64,000 nucleotides of DNA. Origin: Volvariella volvacea V23. Its lineage: Eukaryota > Basidiomycota > Agaricomycetes > Agaricales > Pluteaceae. The stretch is from assembly GCA_000349905.1 (NCBI GenBank), contig KB722739.1, forward strand, positions 1,837,965-1,901,964, in the 5' to 3' direction. The notes below the pieces were generated by a model, which saw only the letters and a program-made list of their open reading frames with translations, searched no databases and was not told where the DNA came from. This document shows positions 1-13,901 of the stretch, one piece after another. Within the stretch, counting starts at the first letter, position 1. Each line of letters starts with the position of its first letter. The position numbers and the translations under genes were made by a program.

Positions 1-2310
1 GCTGTAAGACCAGCGTTATGTTGAACCATCAACAGTTGGAGCTCTGCAAACTTCTTGAAGAAACTCATTTTCTTGGGCTGTTTGACTTGAACTTGTTCGA
101 ACCGTTCTCGAGGATCGCGGCCATCTGTCGGAAGCGCGGGATAGTCAGCCCACATTCCTTTGCTTCCTTCAAGAACAAACACTCACTTCCGTCAGCGATG
201 ATTTCATTAACATACCAAATCGCAGTCTTTTCGACTGGGTTCTTGTTCCCGTTAATCTCTTGTTGCTTGAAAGCCCAGTCCGGCAAAGGCTTAGGATGAG
301 TCCACAGCGAAACCTTGGTAGGTCCGTGGATCAGCCTGAAGTATCCTGACTTGGTCTTCCAAACGTCACCATCAACACCGTCACGAAGGTATACATTGAA
401 GAGCGTGTCATTGTATTTACTTCGATCATCCTTTGCCCATGTCGTGAACTCTTGATTGGTGGGCATGGTGGGTGAAGCAACGTCGTGAGTGAGCAAGTAG
501 CTGTTGGTGTTGACATGGAGAAGTTGGATGAGATCTCCGTGTCGAACGACGCGTCCACGACCGGTCTCGGGGAGCGCCTTGGTAGGAATAATTTGCCAGT
601 GGTTGTTGGTGTCGTTGTGACCATATCCCGTCACTTGTTGACCTTGAGGTATGTGCAGTGATTAGCGCCCTCGTGTTTGATGGATCGACGTTCGCTAAGA
701 TTGACTAACCTTGGCTACTGATACGGCCATCATCGTACTTCAAAGGATAGCGTTCAGGGTGACTATGCAAGAAGACCTTGGTTTCCTTATGTCTCATGGT
801 GACAATATCATAGTAGCGGATTTCTATACTAATGCGTCAGACGTCATCATTATACGAACAAAGGCCACATACCATGACTGTTCAGCAGCATCTCATTGCC
901 GGCCAGAGTCTCTTGGAATGCGGGACTCATGAACGTATCGCCGGAACCGGACTGTACCAAAACAGCAAAATGAATGTAGAAGAATGTCAAATAGATAATG
1001 AATGGAACGACGATCAACGCGATTGCTCTTGCAGTGAAGTGTTTCCAGAAGTGGTCCTATATGAGCCCAGAGTCAGTCATCATACTCACAGAGATTGAAT
1101 CATACACACCATTTGGGGATTCTTACGAATATCAAGCAAGTCCCAGAGATCGATCAAAACAGCAATTCCAATGGTAACAACGGTCAGAATTCCGTTAACC
1201 TTTGAGCCCCATGTGCACGCCATAGAGGCACCAGTCGCTAGCAACCAAGTCCACCACTCTGGAGTGAACTCCCTAACAGGTGATCAAACAAGTCAGATTC
1301 TGCACCGCTGGAGTATGTGGTCACACTAACCTGTAGCGGAGCTTCTTGAATCGAACATAGCAGTAAATCGTCAAGGCCATGAAGAAAATCAGAGTTGCGT
1401 CCAAAAGAATGAGCCTTGACTGCGTAATATGTGCATTATCTGTGAGAGATATATCAATATTCAGATCCTATCGCTGATTTAAGGAAGAAGGCGCGTCCAT
1501 TCGACGCGCATATGGCGCTACGTGGCAGGAGGAAACAGATGACGCGACATACCGAACAAAACCAACGACGCCGAAAACGCAGCCACAACTGTAGGGAAAC
1601 CGCTCTCCTTCATAATAGCGTACACAATTGGAACAGTCAAACTACCCAAAATCGCAGGTAGCGCCCGCATCCCGACGTACGGAACATGATTGACGGTATA
1701 ACTGTCTCCAATGGTCTCGAATTTGAATTGCCCATCAAATCCCACGAACCACCCCACAAGGCCGAAGAGCAGCTTAGCGAACGGCGGGTGGACGTCGAAA
1801 TAGTATTCGCGGTTGATGTAGAATGCCGCGAATTTTCCAAAGTGGACTTCGTCGAAGCTGTGATACGCGCGTGTGTTCACGAATTGTCGGATAAACCAGA
1901 ATAGGAAGGAGGGTTGAGTGCGAAATTAGTATCTCGTGTTTGGGAAAGGGTGGGAGCGCAGATGTGGACCAGAAGTGGGTTACTTACACGACTTGGTCTG
2001 GGTGGTTGATTTTGTAAAATCTTAGAGCGAAAGCTAGCGCGGTCAGGATTGCGACGACGATTCTGCTCCCGCCCGGAGTTTCCAACAGCCTCTCGTATTC
2101 ATGTTGGTGTCTCTATTTGCCGCGTGTAATCATGAGCACCTATCCAGCAACCTGCGCGAGACTAAAACGCACCGGAGGAGCGAATACATCATCTAAATGT
2201 TCATCATCTTGAACGTGAATTGGCTCATAACCATGACTGCCAGCTTCTGAAGGAGCATGTGACCTTTGCCTTTGGCGAATTGACGATCCAGACGAGGACG
2301 AGCCCGCCAT
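1..2310 (-). CDS. PMT4: Protein O-mannosyltransferase, Pmt4 type (3' end outside window)
   Basis: Dolichyl-phosphate-mannose protein mannosyltransferase of the ER membrane, which transfers mannose to Ser/Thr of secretory proteins. The ATG is at 2310 (peptide begins MAGSSSSGSS). The N-terminal exons carry the PMT catalytic region: the stretch FDEVHFGKFA, then YYFDVHPPFAKLL with the luminal Asp of the first loop, then hydrophobic segments. The MIR domain follows at about 130–640, including YLLTHDVASP and NQEFTTW, which is the Pmt4-type form rather than Pmt1/Pmt2. The last intron I can define uses a GTGAGT donor and a CAG acceptor at about 134–202. Splicing it shifts the frame so that the reading continues through FFKKFAELQ to the window edge, matching the usual sequence after the MIR domain. 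The C-terminal membrane segments lie outside the window. The Pmt4 subtype is inferred from the MIR sequence. Confidence 0.9.
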
Positions 2311-4729
2311 CCCAGCACGATGATACTACTCGCCCAAACTAGTTTTAGAGATAACCAGAAGTCAAGAGAAATGAGATGGGAGAGGGAGAGGTAAAGGGAG
2401 AAGAGAGAAAACGTAAGAAGGGATGTTGGAAGTGTGGTTGTTGAAATTGAACCCTAAGTTCCCCCGCTTGAAGAAGTCCAAACTGCCACGACGCAGCCGG
2501 GTCCCGCATGTCTTTATTTGGCAGCATAGGTCCACTATTTGGCCGACGTTGGGGCTTGCGGGACCACCTGATACGGAGTCCCACCCCTAATGGACCTTAT
2601 CGAGGTGATGCGGAGAAACACGAATGACCTGGCAATGCAATGGTCGGCGTTTCCTCGTATTCTGGTGCCCTCAGCAGTGTGCACCGGAGTTCAGGTATTG
2701 GAGCACGTCGTCACGCAATGCGTTCAATAGCACAACACTTCGTGTTACAGTAAGTGAGTATAATCTTCACGGAATAAAGGGGTATATATACACTAGAAGT
2801 ACGCTTTGAAAAGCCCAGAAATGTAAGATATCTACACTCTCGCAGTGACCTGTCCGCACTGGAGATCATCACAATCCACCCAACTGACGTGTCCATCCAA
2901 AAGCCCAACAGCTCACCCTCCTTGGAGCTACACGACCCACCTGCTTAGCGCTGGAAAATCCCGTACGCTGCCACTCAAAGCCCCAGAAAATCACCGAAAA
3001 TATCCGTGGAGATAACCACGCCCACGCCCCGCTTCAGGCTCCTTATCCCATCTCAATTCCCCCAAGTCAAAAATTCCCGAACCACGGCCAATGCACATCA
3101 TCGACCCGACACAGACGGACGGACACGAAGAAGCCCCCAACGCCGTCCCGTGCTCGCCAATCGCAATCTCAATCTCCAAGCCCTCGCTGTGTCCCTGCAC
3201 GATGACACCAGATACCGAACGCCCAAACGTCTAAACGTCTGCCGCGCCGAGTCCCGAGCTGCCGATGACAACCAGAATGTTCTTGCTCCCTGACCGACCT
3301 CAGGCCTCAGGCTAGGGAGTAGAGTCCCGACGGTGGCCGCTCCCAATTTCTCCCTTTTTGGGTCCAAATGCGCCCATATTGACCACCTTGGAAGGCGACC
3401 GGCCTCATTCGCCGAGCCGCAGCGTCTTCACCATGGCAATCATATCTTCCCTTTCCTAGAGCTGGCTCCCTAGGGCCTCGACGATGTTCTCCGGGTCTTC
3501 GTGCGTGCTGTGCATGCATCCCTGTTTGTATGCCGATGCGGGTGCGGGCCGAATGACAAGGGTAGGGGAGGAAAGGAGAGGGAGCGAGGAGAGAAAGCGG
3601 GAAGGGGACAAGAACAGAACAAAGCCAGACAGAATACCAAAACCGAGCACAATCCCATAGGTAGAGAGAAGAAGCTGCATAAAAAAAGGGCATATGCATA
3701 TGTATATTTACGCTGTCAAAAGCGGTATAGGCAAGGCGCTGACAGGGACTGGGTGTATTTATGTGTATACTGTATATCTGGATTCCAACGATGCAGATAT
3801 AGTAGCTTGAATGGGAATGATGGAATGTGAAATGCTCTGGAAACTGAAATGGTATGTATGTATTGGTTGTATGTTCTTTATGAATATGGATATGGGTACC
3901 ATGATGGTGCGGGGAGACGAGCGAAATAGGCAAAGTAAGTAATAATAAGTAAGTAGGCAGGTATGAGTAAGCCCTTTGGATATACGATACTTTAAAGTTG
4001 GAACGGCAGGGTGCCAGTGGGGGGAATAGAGACAAGAATGAACGACTCGGATAGGCATGTAAGGCTTTCAATGGTAAAAAAGGGAGAACAAATGGACGTG
4101 CAAAAAAAGACAAGCAGAACAAACAAAATGACCAACAAAAAAGCGATGAACGAGAAACGAAGATGGAAGTGGGTCAGGTTGGGTCAGGTCGAGAAGGGAG
4201 TGACGGCGATGGTTTAGAAGGGCGATTTCCATAATTGGATGGATAAAGAGATGGACAAATAGGGAATCAAAGGCGAAAGTGAGAGAAGTCGGAATAGAAG
4301 TGACAAGAACTTGAAACGGGATGAATGGGTATTACTAATGGTATAAGGTAGAGATAGGATTACTGGGGGTGGCCAGGAAATGGAAATGGGGCAGGGTAGT
4401 ACAAGCATGGAATGAAAAGTGACAGGGAAAAGACCGGGCGCGCAAGATGTATGGGCAGGTATTTGGGAGGTTTGTGGCATGCGAGGGATCGTGGATGGTG
4501 AATGAACGGGTGATGTGAGAAGAGAAAAAATACACGGTAGAGATGCGAAAGTCAAGAAATGAACACAAGGGCGAGCGGAAACCGTGACGAGAACATGTGG
4601 GCAGGTCGGGAATCTTCCTTGGGATGGACAAGTCCAGCGCATGCGAGAGAAATGAACCCTGCACACAGTGCAGTAATGCAGAAAGAAAAAATCCAGAAGG
4701 GCGGGATGGATGGAAGGGCGGGCGATGTT
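2311..4729. other. Intergenic and UTR stretch, no supported gene
   Basis: This 2.4-kb stretch lies between the start of the Pmt4 gene and the stop of the RING–PH–vWA gene, both on the minus strand. It should hold the Pmt4 promoter and the 3' UTR of the upstream gene. On the minus strand 3.5–4.7 kb is strongly pyrimidine-rich, which keeps long frames open without giving any recognisable domain. The frames at 3.0–3.4 kb overlap each other on both strands and look like chance. Confidence 0.5.
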
Positions 4730-7700
4730 CAATCCCTAGAAACCCAATCCATACTCCTCGAAACCAACTCAATCGAATGATCAATCGTCCAAAACAATCT
4801 CTCAGTAGCACTCCTCCCACTCCAACTCTTCTGATCTCTCAAAATCATAGCCTACGAAAGTAACTAGTCAGAAACAAAAACCTTCATGAATGGGGAAAAA
4901 CAACCATACTTGCTGAGCACCAAAATTCCTCTGGTCATGAGCGAACAGATCCACATTCTCGTCCAACGCCTCCATCAAGATCCCCAAATCCTGCAATATA
5001 GCTTGAATAGCTCTAATCGCAGCAAGCGTCAACACCTCCTTCCGGTTCCTCACACCCCCTCCATTCCCCATTCCCATCCCTCCAGGCTGAGGCGGCGGAG
5101 GCAACGTCCTCGAAATAGTCTGCAGAACAGTATTGAGCACCCCACGGGTTTCGTTCAGGATATTCTTGGCTTGCGGGAAGTTCCTCCGCGAGACGAGGAC
5201 GAGAGCGCGGGTGATCATATCCGAAGCAAGGAGCTCCATTCTTCTCCTCACAATCACTGGATCTGAAGGACCGTTCGGGCTCGGCTGCTGCTGTGATGCC
5301 CCCACTCCTCCAGACAACCCATTGGACGATCCGGGTGGCGTAGGCGGCTTATACGACGGCGCCGAGGTCAACGACATCGGCAACAGCGTCACAGTCAACA
5401 ACACCGGATGCGCCAGCCTCGACACATTCTTCGACGCCGCAGGATCAAAGAACGACCCGTCCACCTCAATCACAGGCACCTCGTCAATCATCCTGTCCAT
5501 CATCCCGTCCGCCAGGTCCGTCGGCGTGTCGTCGATCGCCAGCGAATCCAGCCCCATCGAGTGCACAAACTGGTCCGTCGCGTTCATGTGCCGCGACCCC
5601 GAGTGGTTCGACGCCGTCGACCGCCCCTGCAGCGCCTGGTGCATCTGCTGGTTGCTCCGCCCCCGGCTGATCGCCGCCATCCGCTGCTGCATATCCGAGT
5701 TGTCCAGCTCCAGCTCGACCAGCATCTCCTTTCTCTCGCCATACCTTAGCTCCCCGACCTCAATGTCCACATTCAGCCCATCCGAGCTCAACACGCTCGG
5801 CGGCCCGCCAGAGATCTTGCGGATCCGGAACCGGTACCCGTCCACGACTTTAAAGTGCAGCTTCATGTTCAACACGCCCATGGACATCATGCCGCCGATG
5901 CAGCCCGCGACGCAGGAGCGCAGGTCGTACCAGTCCTTGACGAACGTGTAGGTCCCGCTCGTGTTGTTGGACATCAGCCAGAGCGAGGCGGGGTCGTGTG
6001 AGCGGCCGTAGCCGAAGGAGTGGATGGGGACGTTGGCGGCCTCTGCGCGGGCGAGGACGAGGTCCATTTGCGCGCGGCGGGTGCTGTCTGAGGCGTCGCT
6101 GACGAGGATCATTCCAGAGACCGGGTTGCGCCCTTTTCGCTGCAACACGACATCAAAGCCTAGCATAAAAAAGTGTCAGTTGGCTGAAAATTTTCGGTTG
6201 AAGACGCGACGCTGACCATGATTGACAGCAGTAACGACATCGGTCTTCTCGTCCTTGGATCCTCTGACCAAAAACTCGTCCTGGGTCTCCTCGAGTCTCA
6301 ACCCGACTTCGTCAATAAACTTCTCCAACCTCGCCTTGCTCAGCGGTTTCCCAGGGCACAAGAACGGTGTTTTCCTGACTTTTCCTGAAGTCCCCACTTC
6401 GAACGTGACCATGCTCAATCGGTCTTTAGGCCCTAGTGACGCTAGGACGAAATCCAAAGTGGCTTTGATGACGCGGATTTTGAGTTGAGCGGTGGATTGA
6501 GGTGCTGTGGGTGGTGGGATCGAGATTACGAGGATGAGGTCCATCGGAGGGTGAGGGAGGGGTGGCAGGTTGTTGGAAGGTCCACCCGAGGTGTAAGGCG
6601 TTACATGGTTAGGCTGAGTATCGTATGCCGCCATCAGCTCGTCGTCTTCGCCTAGTGTACCCAACTTGTTATGCTGGTATTGTTGCTGCCTCCCATTAAC
6701 GCCATTAAGCGAACCATGAGAAGTCGAAGACGACAGCGTCGACCTTGTAGATCCACCAAGCAAGCTATCAGCTGCACTGCTAACAGTCGTAACGGTGCTT
6801 CCACTCAACATTCTCATAGCCTTTGAGCTCCCACCAAACTCCTCTATCGAGGGCTCTGGCTGGTGCTGGTGCTGGTGTTGATTATACGAAGCGTGTCCAC
6901 CGCCTTGAGCCTGGTCGACGAGTTGCTGGATGCGGGACCTCCACCCTTCCAGCGACGATCGGTCCCTAAAGATCAGTATAAATGAAGCCAACTCGTCCTC
7001 CATATCAATCGTCAAGCTCATCTCCCCAGCCGCGCTCGACGCCGTCACATTCTTGATATGCTTAACATAAATCCTTCCCTTCAGCCTCAAAACGCCCTTG
7101 CCACCACCAGAAGCGGACGAAATCGTCGAATTGGTGTCGCCGCCAGAGGCATTAGACAAGAGCCTTCCCAGCCCCTTCTTCTTCTCTTCCACGACGCAGA
7201 TGATGGCTTCCTTGAACAGGTAGACGTAGAATTCCCTAATTGCCGCATCCCTCCGGACGGAGAGAAGATCATACATTTGTAAGGGACCCAAATCGGAAAG
7301 CGGATGGCCTTTCCAATCAATGATACGATTTCGAAGGTCCTCGGTTATTGCTGCAAAGGGATCTTCCTCCGGTTGTGAGGGTTGTTGTTGGTGGGAAGGA
7401 GAATTAGAATATCCGGTGTTGGAGCGCGAGAGTGGAGGGATGTGTTGGGGCGGGAGCGGGTACTGATAGTCGCCACTGTGATAATCAGGGGGGGAAAGGG
7501 GCGGATGGCCGAGTGGGGAGCGCCTTTGCTGCTGCTGTTGCTGGTGATCCAACCTCGAGGGCGAATATCCACCGTTGGACAGTTGGCCGCTGCTCATGGA
7601 CCTCGTGTAAGAGTCTGATATGACAGCGCCAGGAACAGAACCAGCCGGTCTTTTCCCTGGGAGTTCGATGATGACTATGCACGTCAAAGGTTGGGTGAGG

Positions 7701-8731
7701 TCGGTTGTGCGAGTTAGAGAGCTGAATTCGGGTCGAACTTGGATGGAAGGAGCGACGACGTAATGATTGTTGGGGTGATCGTTATATGAGGTGTGGGATT
7801 TGCTGGGATGCTCTATCGGATCGTCTTCGTTGGGGTCGTAAGGGGGCTGAATGGTAGGAGCACGTCTTCGGCTAGTAGGGGTCTCTCGACCAGGATATAA
7901 ATTTGGTGAGGCCTTGTCACCCATGCCAGTCAAGGCAGCGAGTTCTAGAGCGCAGAAGAGGCATGGTTCACGAATGGGATAGAATGAGTACGGGTGGAAA
8001 GCTCACTGTTGGACTTTCCGGTGTCGCTGTCGCCGACTTTCATTGGTCTCCGGCATACGCCACAAACTCCGAGGTTTGTCTTCCTCGGGACAGAGGACTT
8101 GGGTATTGGACCATAGACGGCAGTGAAGCAGGCCTATCAGAGCGGGCAGCGTGGGTCAGATGACGCGGAAAAAATGAGCAGGACATACTTCGTGCAGGGC
8201 ATGGCCACATTCGGGCACGATGTGTGGTTTCTCCCCAGGAAGACGGAAGCTGGAGCTGAGGGGCTCCAGGCAGACGGGGCAGTCTGCCTCTTCATCATTG
8301 GGATCGTAATTGGAGACGACGGGGATGGGAGGTATATGCATTGCAGCGTAGGGGTGTGCGTTTTGCTGCCCGTCAGAGTCGGTGGTATCTGCAGAATACC
8401 CGGAGTGGACAGAGGGAGCCCTGTCGGCGTGACCAGAGCTGGGGGCGGGGGGCGCGAGGTTGGTATCGAGATTGGTGGAGGAGTGGTGCTGCTTGCGGAA
8501 AACGGAGTGGAAGGCCTTGAAGGCAGAGTTTTGGGATTTTTGATTGGGGGGGAAGGGAGGCGATCTCGGAGAGGTGTAGGTGGGAGTGAGGGGGGGTTGG
8601 TGGAGATGTGGTTGTTGTGGCGGGCCTTGGAGATGCAAATGGGCCGGCTGATCGGCAGGGTGACGAGGAGGCGGCGAGTCTCTGTGGCTGCGCAATAACC
8701 AGCTACTGGAAAGCGGGGATGCTGATTTCAT
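4730..8731 (-). CDS. RING–PH–vWA protein, Far1/Ste5-like scaffold candidate
   Basis: A multi-exon gene of about 1,200 codons. In order it has a serine/proline-rich N-terminus; a RING finger starting at CPVC (about 8228–8245), continuing through ECGHALHE and completed after an intron by a CGVC pair near 8030; a PH-like domain at about 6900–7320 (starting near DWKGHPLSDLG, ending in a FRDRSSLEGW helix); and a vWA domain at about 5750–6540 (LVISIP, then DRLSMVTFE, then GMILVSDASDS). The spliced C-terminus reads through an intron at 4849–4905 and ends at TGA 4730–4732. The order RING-H2, PH, vWA is that of the Saccharomyces Far1 and Ste5 pheromone-pathway scaffolds, so a scaffold role in mating or polarity signalling is inferred. 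A RING alone could also mean an E3 ligase. I chose the ATG at 8731 (peptide MKSASPLSSS). The N-terminus could lie further upstream. Confidence 0.8.
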
Positions 8732-11700
8732 GAACCAGGAGGGAAGGAGGGGATGCAAAGGTGGGAGTATGTATTGGAGGAGGGTGAGTAAGCGCTGGCT
8801 TCTTTTTTTCTTGTCAGACTATGGAAATGATGGCTGATGGACAGGGGAAGGGGACCAGAGGGGCAGCGAGGGGGAGGACGAGCGCAACCAGCTTTCGAAA
8901 TCTCGCATCCCATCCTCGTTACTTTCCCTGCAACCACCTGCCCGATCCATCCTATCCCCATTCATCCTGCCCTCCTCGATGCAGCCACGCCTTTCGTCAT
9001 ATATTTGGGTCCCCGCGCCTGCGCGACTCTTTCCCAGACCCGTCTTCTCCTGCCAACACGAGGTGGGTCACGGCACCTCGCCAACAGAATTCCACCCCGC
9101 CGCGTCTCGCGAGCCTAGCAGATACGCACTGTCCGCGCCAGATACAGACATCTACCACGCCCGTGCTGTGCAGACAAGCATCTCGCCCAATGCGGCAACA
9201 ACAAGAACAAATGTCAGAGATCCACCGCAGATTCCAGAGTGGCGTCTTGTCACATCCTCCTATGTTGTCTCCTATCCTTCCTTCCTCCTCCACATCCCAT
9301 CACCGTCCACAAATCCTTGCTCCATGGCCTTGGCTAGTCCATCTCCGCCGCTCCCTCGTTTCCGTACCTAAGCGCTTAATGCCCCATCACTGATCACACC
9401 ATGCTTCGTCCATGCCATATGTGGATACGATGCGCTTCTACTCTAGCAACCGCCCATCAGCCCTCTGCAAATCTCTCCGTGCACAGACACTGGAAGTATC
9501 TATCAGATACCTCTCGCTGCTTCCCGCGAGCGTAGCAACTCTTGGGTGCTCTGATGACCTCAATTCCGATTGATCTATTGCAATTTGCACCCGAACCGGA
9601 ATCGAGCATCATGTTGCGAGCCCAACATGGCCCGTCTGCATACCAGCTAGAAGCACATGCATATGTCTATTCTAAACAATGAAACCCCGCTCGAACCACA
9701 AGAAGAAAGGCACACAGGCCTGACCTCGAGCTTGAGCCTTTCGCCAACATCAAAACACCGCTCAGCGCGAGAAGCTACCGGACGGGTTCCAGGAATTTGA
9801 AAATGCACGCGTCTGCTATTTGTTTCGTCACATAGAAGGCCCTTTGCGAGTCTGGATCCCGTGAAGGAGCACTGTGCCTTCTCCCGCCGTTCGAGGTCTG
9901 TCCAAGACACTAGTTCGATTCGCCATCGCGCTGCACCTTCAGGGTATTGGAGTGTGAGCCCTGAAAATCGTTGCTGTGCAAAACTCAAAGAACCAGGTGG
10001 TAGTCAAGTCGGCCCTTACGCAGAAGCACACAACAATATGCACCTGAGCCCACACCTCACAAATGCGACTCTGAGGACGACGACAGGCGGGAGTCGCTGG
10101 ACGTAGGGCACGCCACAATCTTATCATGTCAAAGGATCAGCGCACCGCGGAGACGACATAACGTACGGCTCATCACCATTGGTCCCTCCACCACCACTCC
10201 ACCCTGGAAAAAACTAAAATTTGACACCATGTCACAATTGCTGCGGCCTCCTTCCGTCTCATTGGCCACGCCAGACTTCAAACTTCCCCGCCGCCTTTGA
10301 GTTTCGCTTCGGCTCTTTGACAGGCGACCAATGACCAACAAGCCGCTACTGCCGCACTCCCAAAGCGCCTCTAACCTACCGTATCCCTTGCAAGGTCTGA
10401 GGACATTTGAAAGCTTGAATGTTCACTCATTCGCTCCTGCCACCGTAACACACTATCTATTCGGGACGCAATGTGTGTGACATCTGCGAATCGGACGATT
10501 GCGCGCGCACACGAGGCACTCGGGTCGCGGTGCGTGTCCAAAGATAGATATATAGATTGCGTGGATGGGACGTAAGCCTGAGGTTATCGTGAGATTGCCT
10601 CGGGTACCTTGTCCCATGAGATTATCATTGGATGATACGATACAGTGCTTGAGCTTGGTACTTCATACACTCGCTGTGGCAGTAATAAATTACCTATACA
10701 CACCGAGCCGAATAACATAACCGCACGCACAATTCCGAGGCCGTGCAGATCCTTGAGTGTTGGTTTGTTGCAGGCGAAACATTCGAGTGATTCGCTCACC
10801 CTGTGAGAATTGAAAAGATGAGACGAATATGAGCGAGATGCATTTTTAGATGGGCATGGAGGCAAATTTCTGTGCGATGGGCCGCTCGTTGTTGGACATG
10901 GACAGGTTGGCTATTAGGTTCGGCGGGACGTGCTTAATGGATGTGCAGTCGGAATAGTTAATTGGACGTCCGAGTAACTAGGTGGTGGTGCCACGGTCCT
11001 CTGTGGGGAAGGATCATTATTTTAAACGTGATATATTTCAAAATCTCATATCCACCGCGCCCCTAAGTATTATATTACAATTAATACCGCTGTACTTCCT
11101 ACAAATCACGGACGCGGACTCGGACAGCCTGGTCCACACAATAACATGATAATTTACAGCCGGAGTCGCTGGAAAGCCAACGTAACCCGCGTCAAATCTC
11201 ATCCACTGGCATTGGCCACGATACCCACAACTTCGGACAGCACTGTAATTTAATTTCAAAAAGAACGCGCCACATTCCCAGGTTTTACCTCCTATTCTCT
11301 TGCAATTGCTTATCGCGCCGGATTGGCAGTGGTTGATTGGCCCATGGCTGGACTCGGACGTTGGTTTGTGCTGCTATGGCTAGCCAACGAGCAACGGTGG
11401 CGTGAGCACTAATCCTACTAGTAATTAGGCCCAACTATACCGTGAGTCTATTCTCCATTTTCAATTGGACACAGTAATGACACAACGTCAACTCTGAATC
11501 GAACAAAGTTGAATCCATGTCACTGATAGCCCCTTGGCAGGTCGTAGGGTAACGTCAACTCTGACCTTGAAGTGAACTTGAGCACCCACGAACCACGGAG
11601 GGGCAGTCGACCGTGCCAAGATGCATTGTCCTAGACTAGGCCTTTTCCAAGCCCAGTCCAACGTCATCGTCTGTCCGCATTAGTATACTGCACTATTATC

Positions 11701-13901
11701 GCCGTACAATCAATTATGGATCATTGCAGCATATGTAGATTCATCAAACCTTGAGTCAAAAACCCCTCAACTTTGGTATATCAATTCTCTCCATCTGGTT
11801 CTAGTCTCTGCCACCCACGAGTTCGTATACGCTCACTTGTTATGGTCAATGAATGATGCGCATGGTATACGCAACATCACGAAAAACAGCAAAAGCCACC
11901 ACGGTGGTCAGGCTTGCGAATGAGCATGTGAACTTCAGGTTCACTCGCTCAGGGCTCGGTACCCGGATGACCGGCTTGATAAATCACGAAATGTTATGTG
12001 TGTACCAGCAATTCAAAAGTGATATATATGTATGTTTGTGCGTATGGGTGTGGGGTAGGTCCGATGTTTTCGTGGTCTGGGGACAATGCGATTTTGTCCT
12101 GGCGTGCAGCTTGAGCGGGTGGGGTGTTTGAATTGTATTTCCCTTGTGATTTGGTAAAGGACTTGGATCTAATGCCAATGCGGTGGAGTGACACTAGCAG
12201 TCAGAGGGGGTTGGTGATTGGTTGGATGGCATATCACACTGATTGGTCAAATGGTGGGATCGTCCTAGGCGATGATGACGGTGCTAGTTAAAAGATGCCG
12301 ATTGGAGACTTGCGCCATGGAGGTAAACCAAAGATCTCACCTCGTGGCTCTCCGGTGAACACCATCAGTACCGATACCAGTGCAAATGCCAGTACTAGGC
12401 TTGGATCAACTTCCGTGCCGAAACGGGTATTGGTAGGTATCTACAGGCCGCGGTACACCCAAGGGAAGAACCCGAAACGCGTGTGTCATGCCATGACCAG
12501 CAAAGATCATGGACTGGAATACCGACTACTGAGTTACCACCGCACAGCCTGGGAACGCTTGAGATCGCGTACGAGGTTGAAGTGTTCGGAGCTGAGATAT
12601 CTGGGGCTATCATTCAAAGTGACATACTTTTAGATAACTTGGCTATCATAGAAGATTCGAAGGTTGATGCTTTGATGGGAGTCTAAGGGGTATTGTTAGC
12701 ATCATGCGTAGACGTATGCGTATCGCGGAGGTGTTGAATCGAGTGCTTGTGTCATGATCAGTCACGGCGTTTGTCCACGTTGCGCATATAGGACAGATAT
12801 CATGAAGATGCTAACGTTTCGACTTTTTTGACAGATTGATGTGTAGCTACTGGCAGCGATCTTTTGAGTTTGATAGACATGCATGTGGGATATCCGAGGG
12901 GCGTACCTACTACTACCACTTAGTATGGATATCAAGCACTGCATCGAAGCTCATACACGAACGGTCCGACATGGTTGACGGTGTCAATGATGGATCAACT
13001 AAAGTTGCGCACGATGCCTTCCGGAGTAGATGGTAGTGGGAATAATTGACCTAAGAATCTGGCACACAGGGAGTGGATAGACGGTCGAGACCTGGGGCTG
13101 ATAGGTGTGAGATAAGGACTGCCTGAAGAAGTCGAACGATGATCTTCGCTCATTCAACGTCAAACCCGGAGGTCAAGCTTCCATAGGCAGTGCCAGTGCG
13201 TAGCAGCAGGTCGACATCCCGGAGCGTAACACTCTGATAAACACCGAAAAGCCTTACACGTTCCGAGATCAGGAGTCGCCAATGTTAATATTGGCGCTGG
13301 AGGCTCTTTAAGCGAGTACACCAGCTCCAGGGGGTAATGAATACTGGGCGAACGTGCTCGGGGATAATATCACCCAGATTTGCGCACCGTATCTGGGGAC
13401 GTTAATTCCCAATGGCGTTGCAAGGCATATAAGGATGATGCGAATCGTAATGTGCTTACCCCAAGGGCATATGCATTGTGAATACAAGGGCTGTACCAAT
13501 AGAAGTTGATGTGATCCTGTTCCCAAAGCTATTGTGGTCATCATTTGCTACAAACGAGTTGCCCGAATGTGCTTTGCGCAGTGCTCTGGGATGTATAATG
13601 CATTACCCAGCAGACTGGGGGCTGTTTAGATGTTGGTGCGTTATCAACGTAGATGAGATTTTGTTCAGGCAATCCAATTTACGCAATTGCTTCCGCGTTA
13701 GTCATCGAATTGTCAGCCACCTCCTAAGCAGCTCCTAAATCGACCTCTACATCGTTGTTTGTCGTTCAGTACGGCCTGGAACGCTCAGGGCCTCGCTGGG
13801 TATATACTGTCGGAACTCTAGTGGTGGCCTACCTTTCAACGCCGTCAATCGTTGCCCTCCTTCGTCTAGATCACTTTCTCGGGACTTTCACATTCGAACA
13901 G
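8732..13901. other. 5.2-kb stretch without a recognised gene
   Basis: I see no domain, no coherent spliced frame and no RNA gene here. The frame at about 8.8–9.4 kb is proline/serine-rich, lies next to the 5' end of the minus-strand gene, and has no flanking exon. A 14-nt direct repeat, AACGTCAACTCTGA, occurs near 11484 and again near 11551. The rest is ordinary, moderately AT-rich sequence with scattered short frames of mixed composition. It may hold a non-coding RNA, a long promoter, or transposon debris too decayed to name. Confidence 0.5.

Noticed and set aside
3307..4122. Long minus-strand open frame of 271 codons
   Set aside because: It is strongly pyrimidine-rich and low in complexity, has no domain and no splice partner. 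It lies where the 3' UTR of the upstream gene is expected.
5133..5951. Plus-strand open frame of 272 codons
   Set aside because: It is antisense to the vWA and C-terminal coding exons of the RING–PH–vWA gene and has no domain of its own.
8821..9393. Plus-strand open frame of 190 codons, Pro/Ser/His/Arg-rich
   Set aside because: It overlaps the 5' region of the minus-strand gene, its composition reflects C-rich DNA, and there is no domain or continuation.
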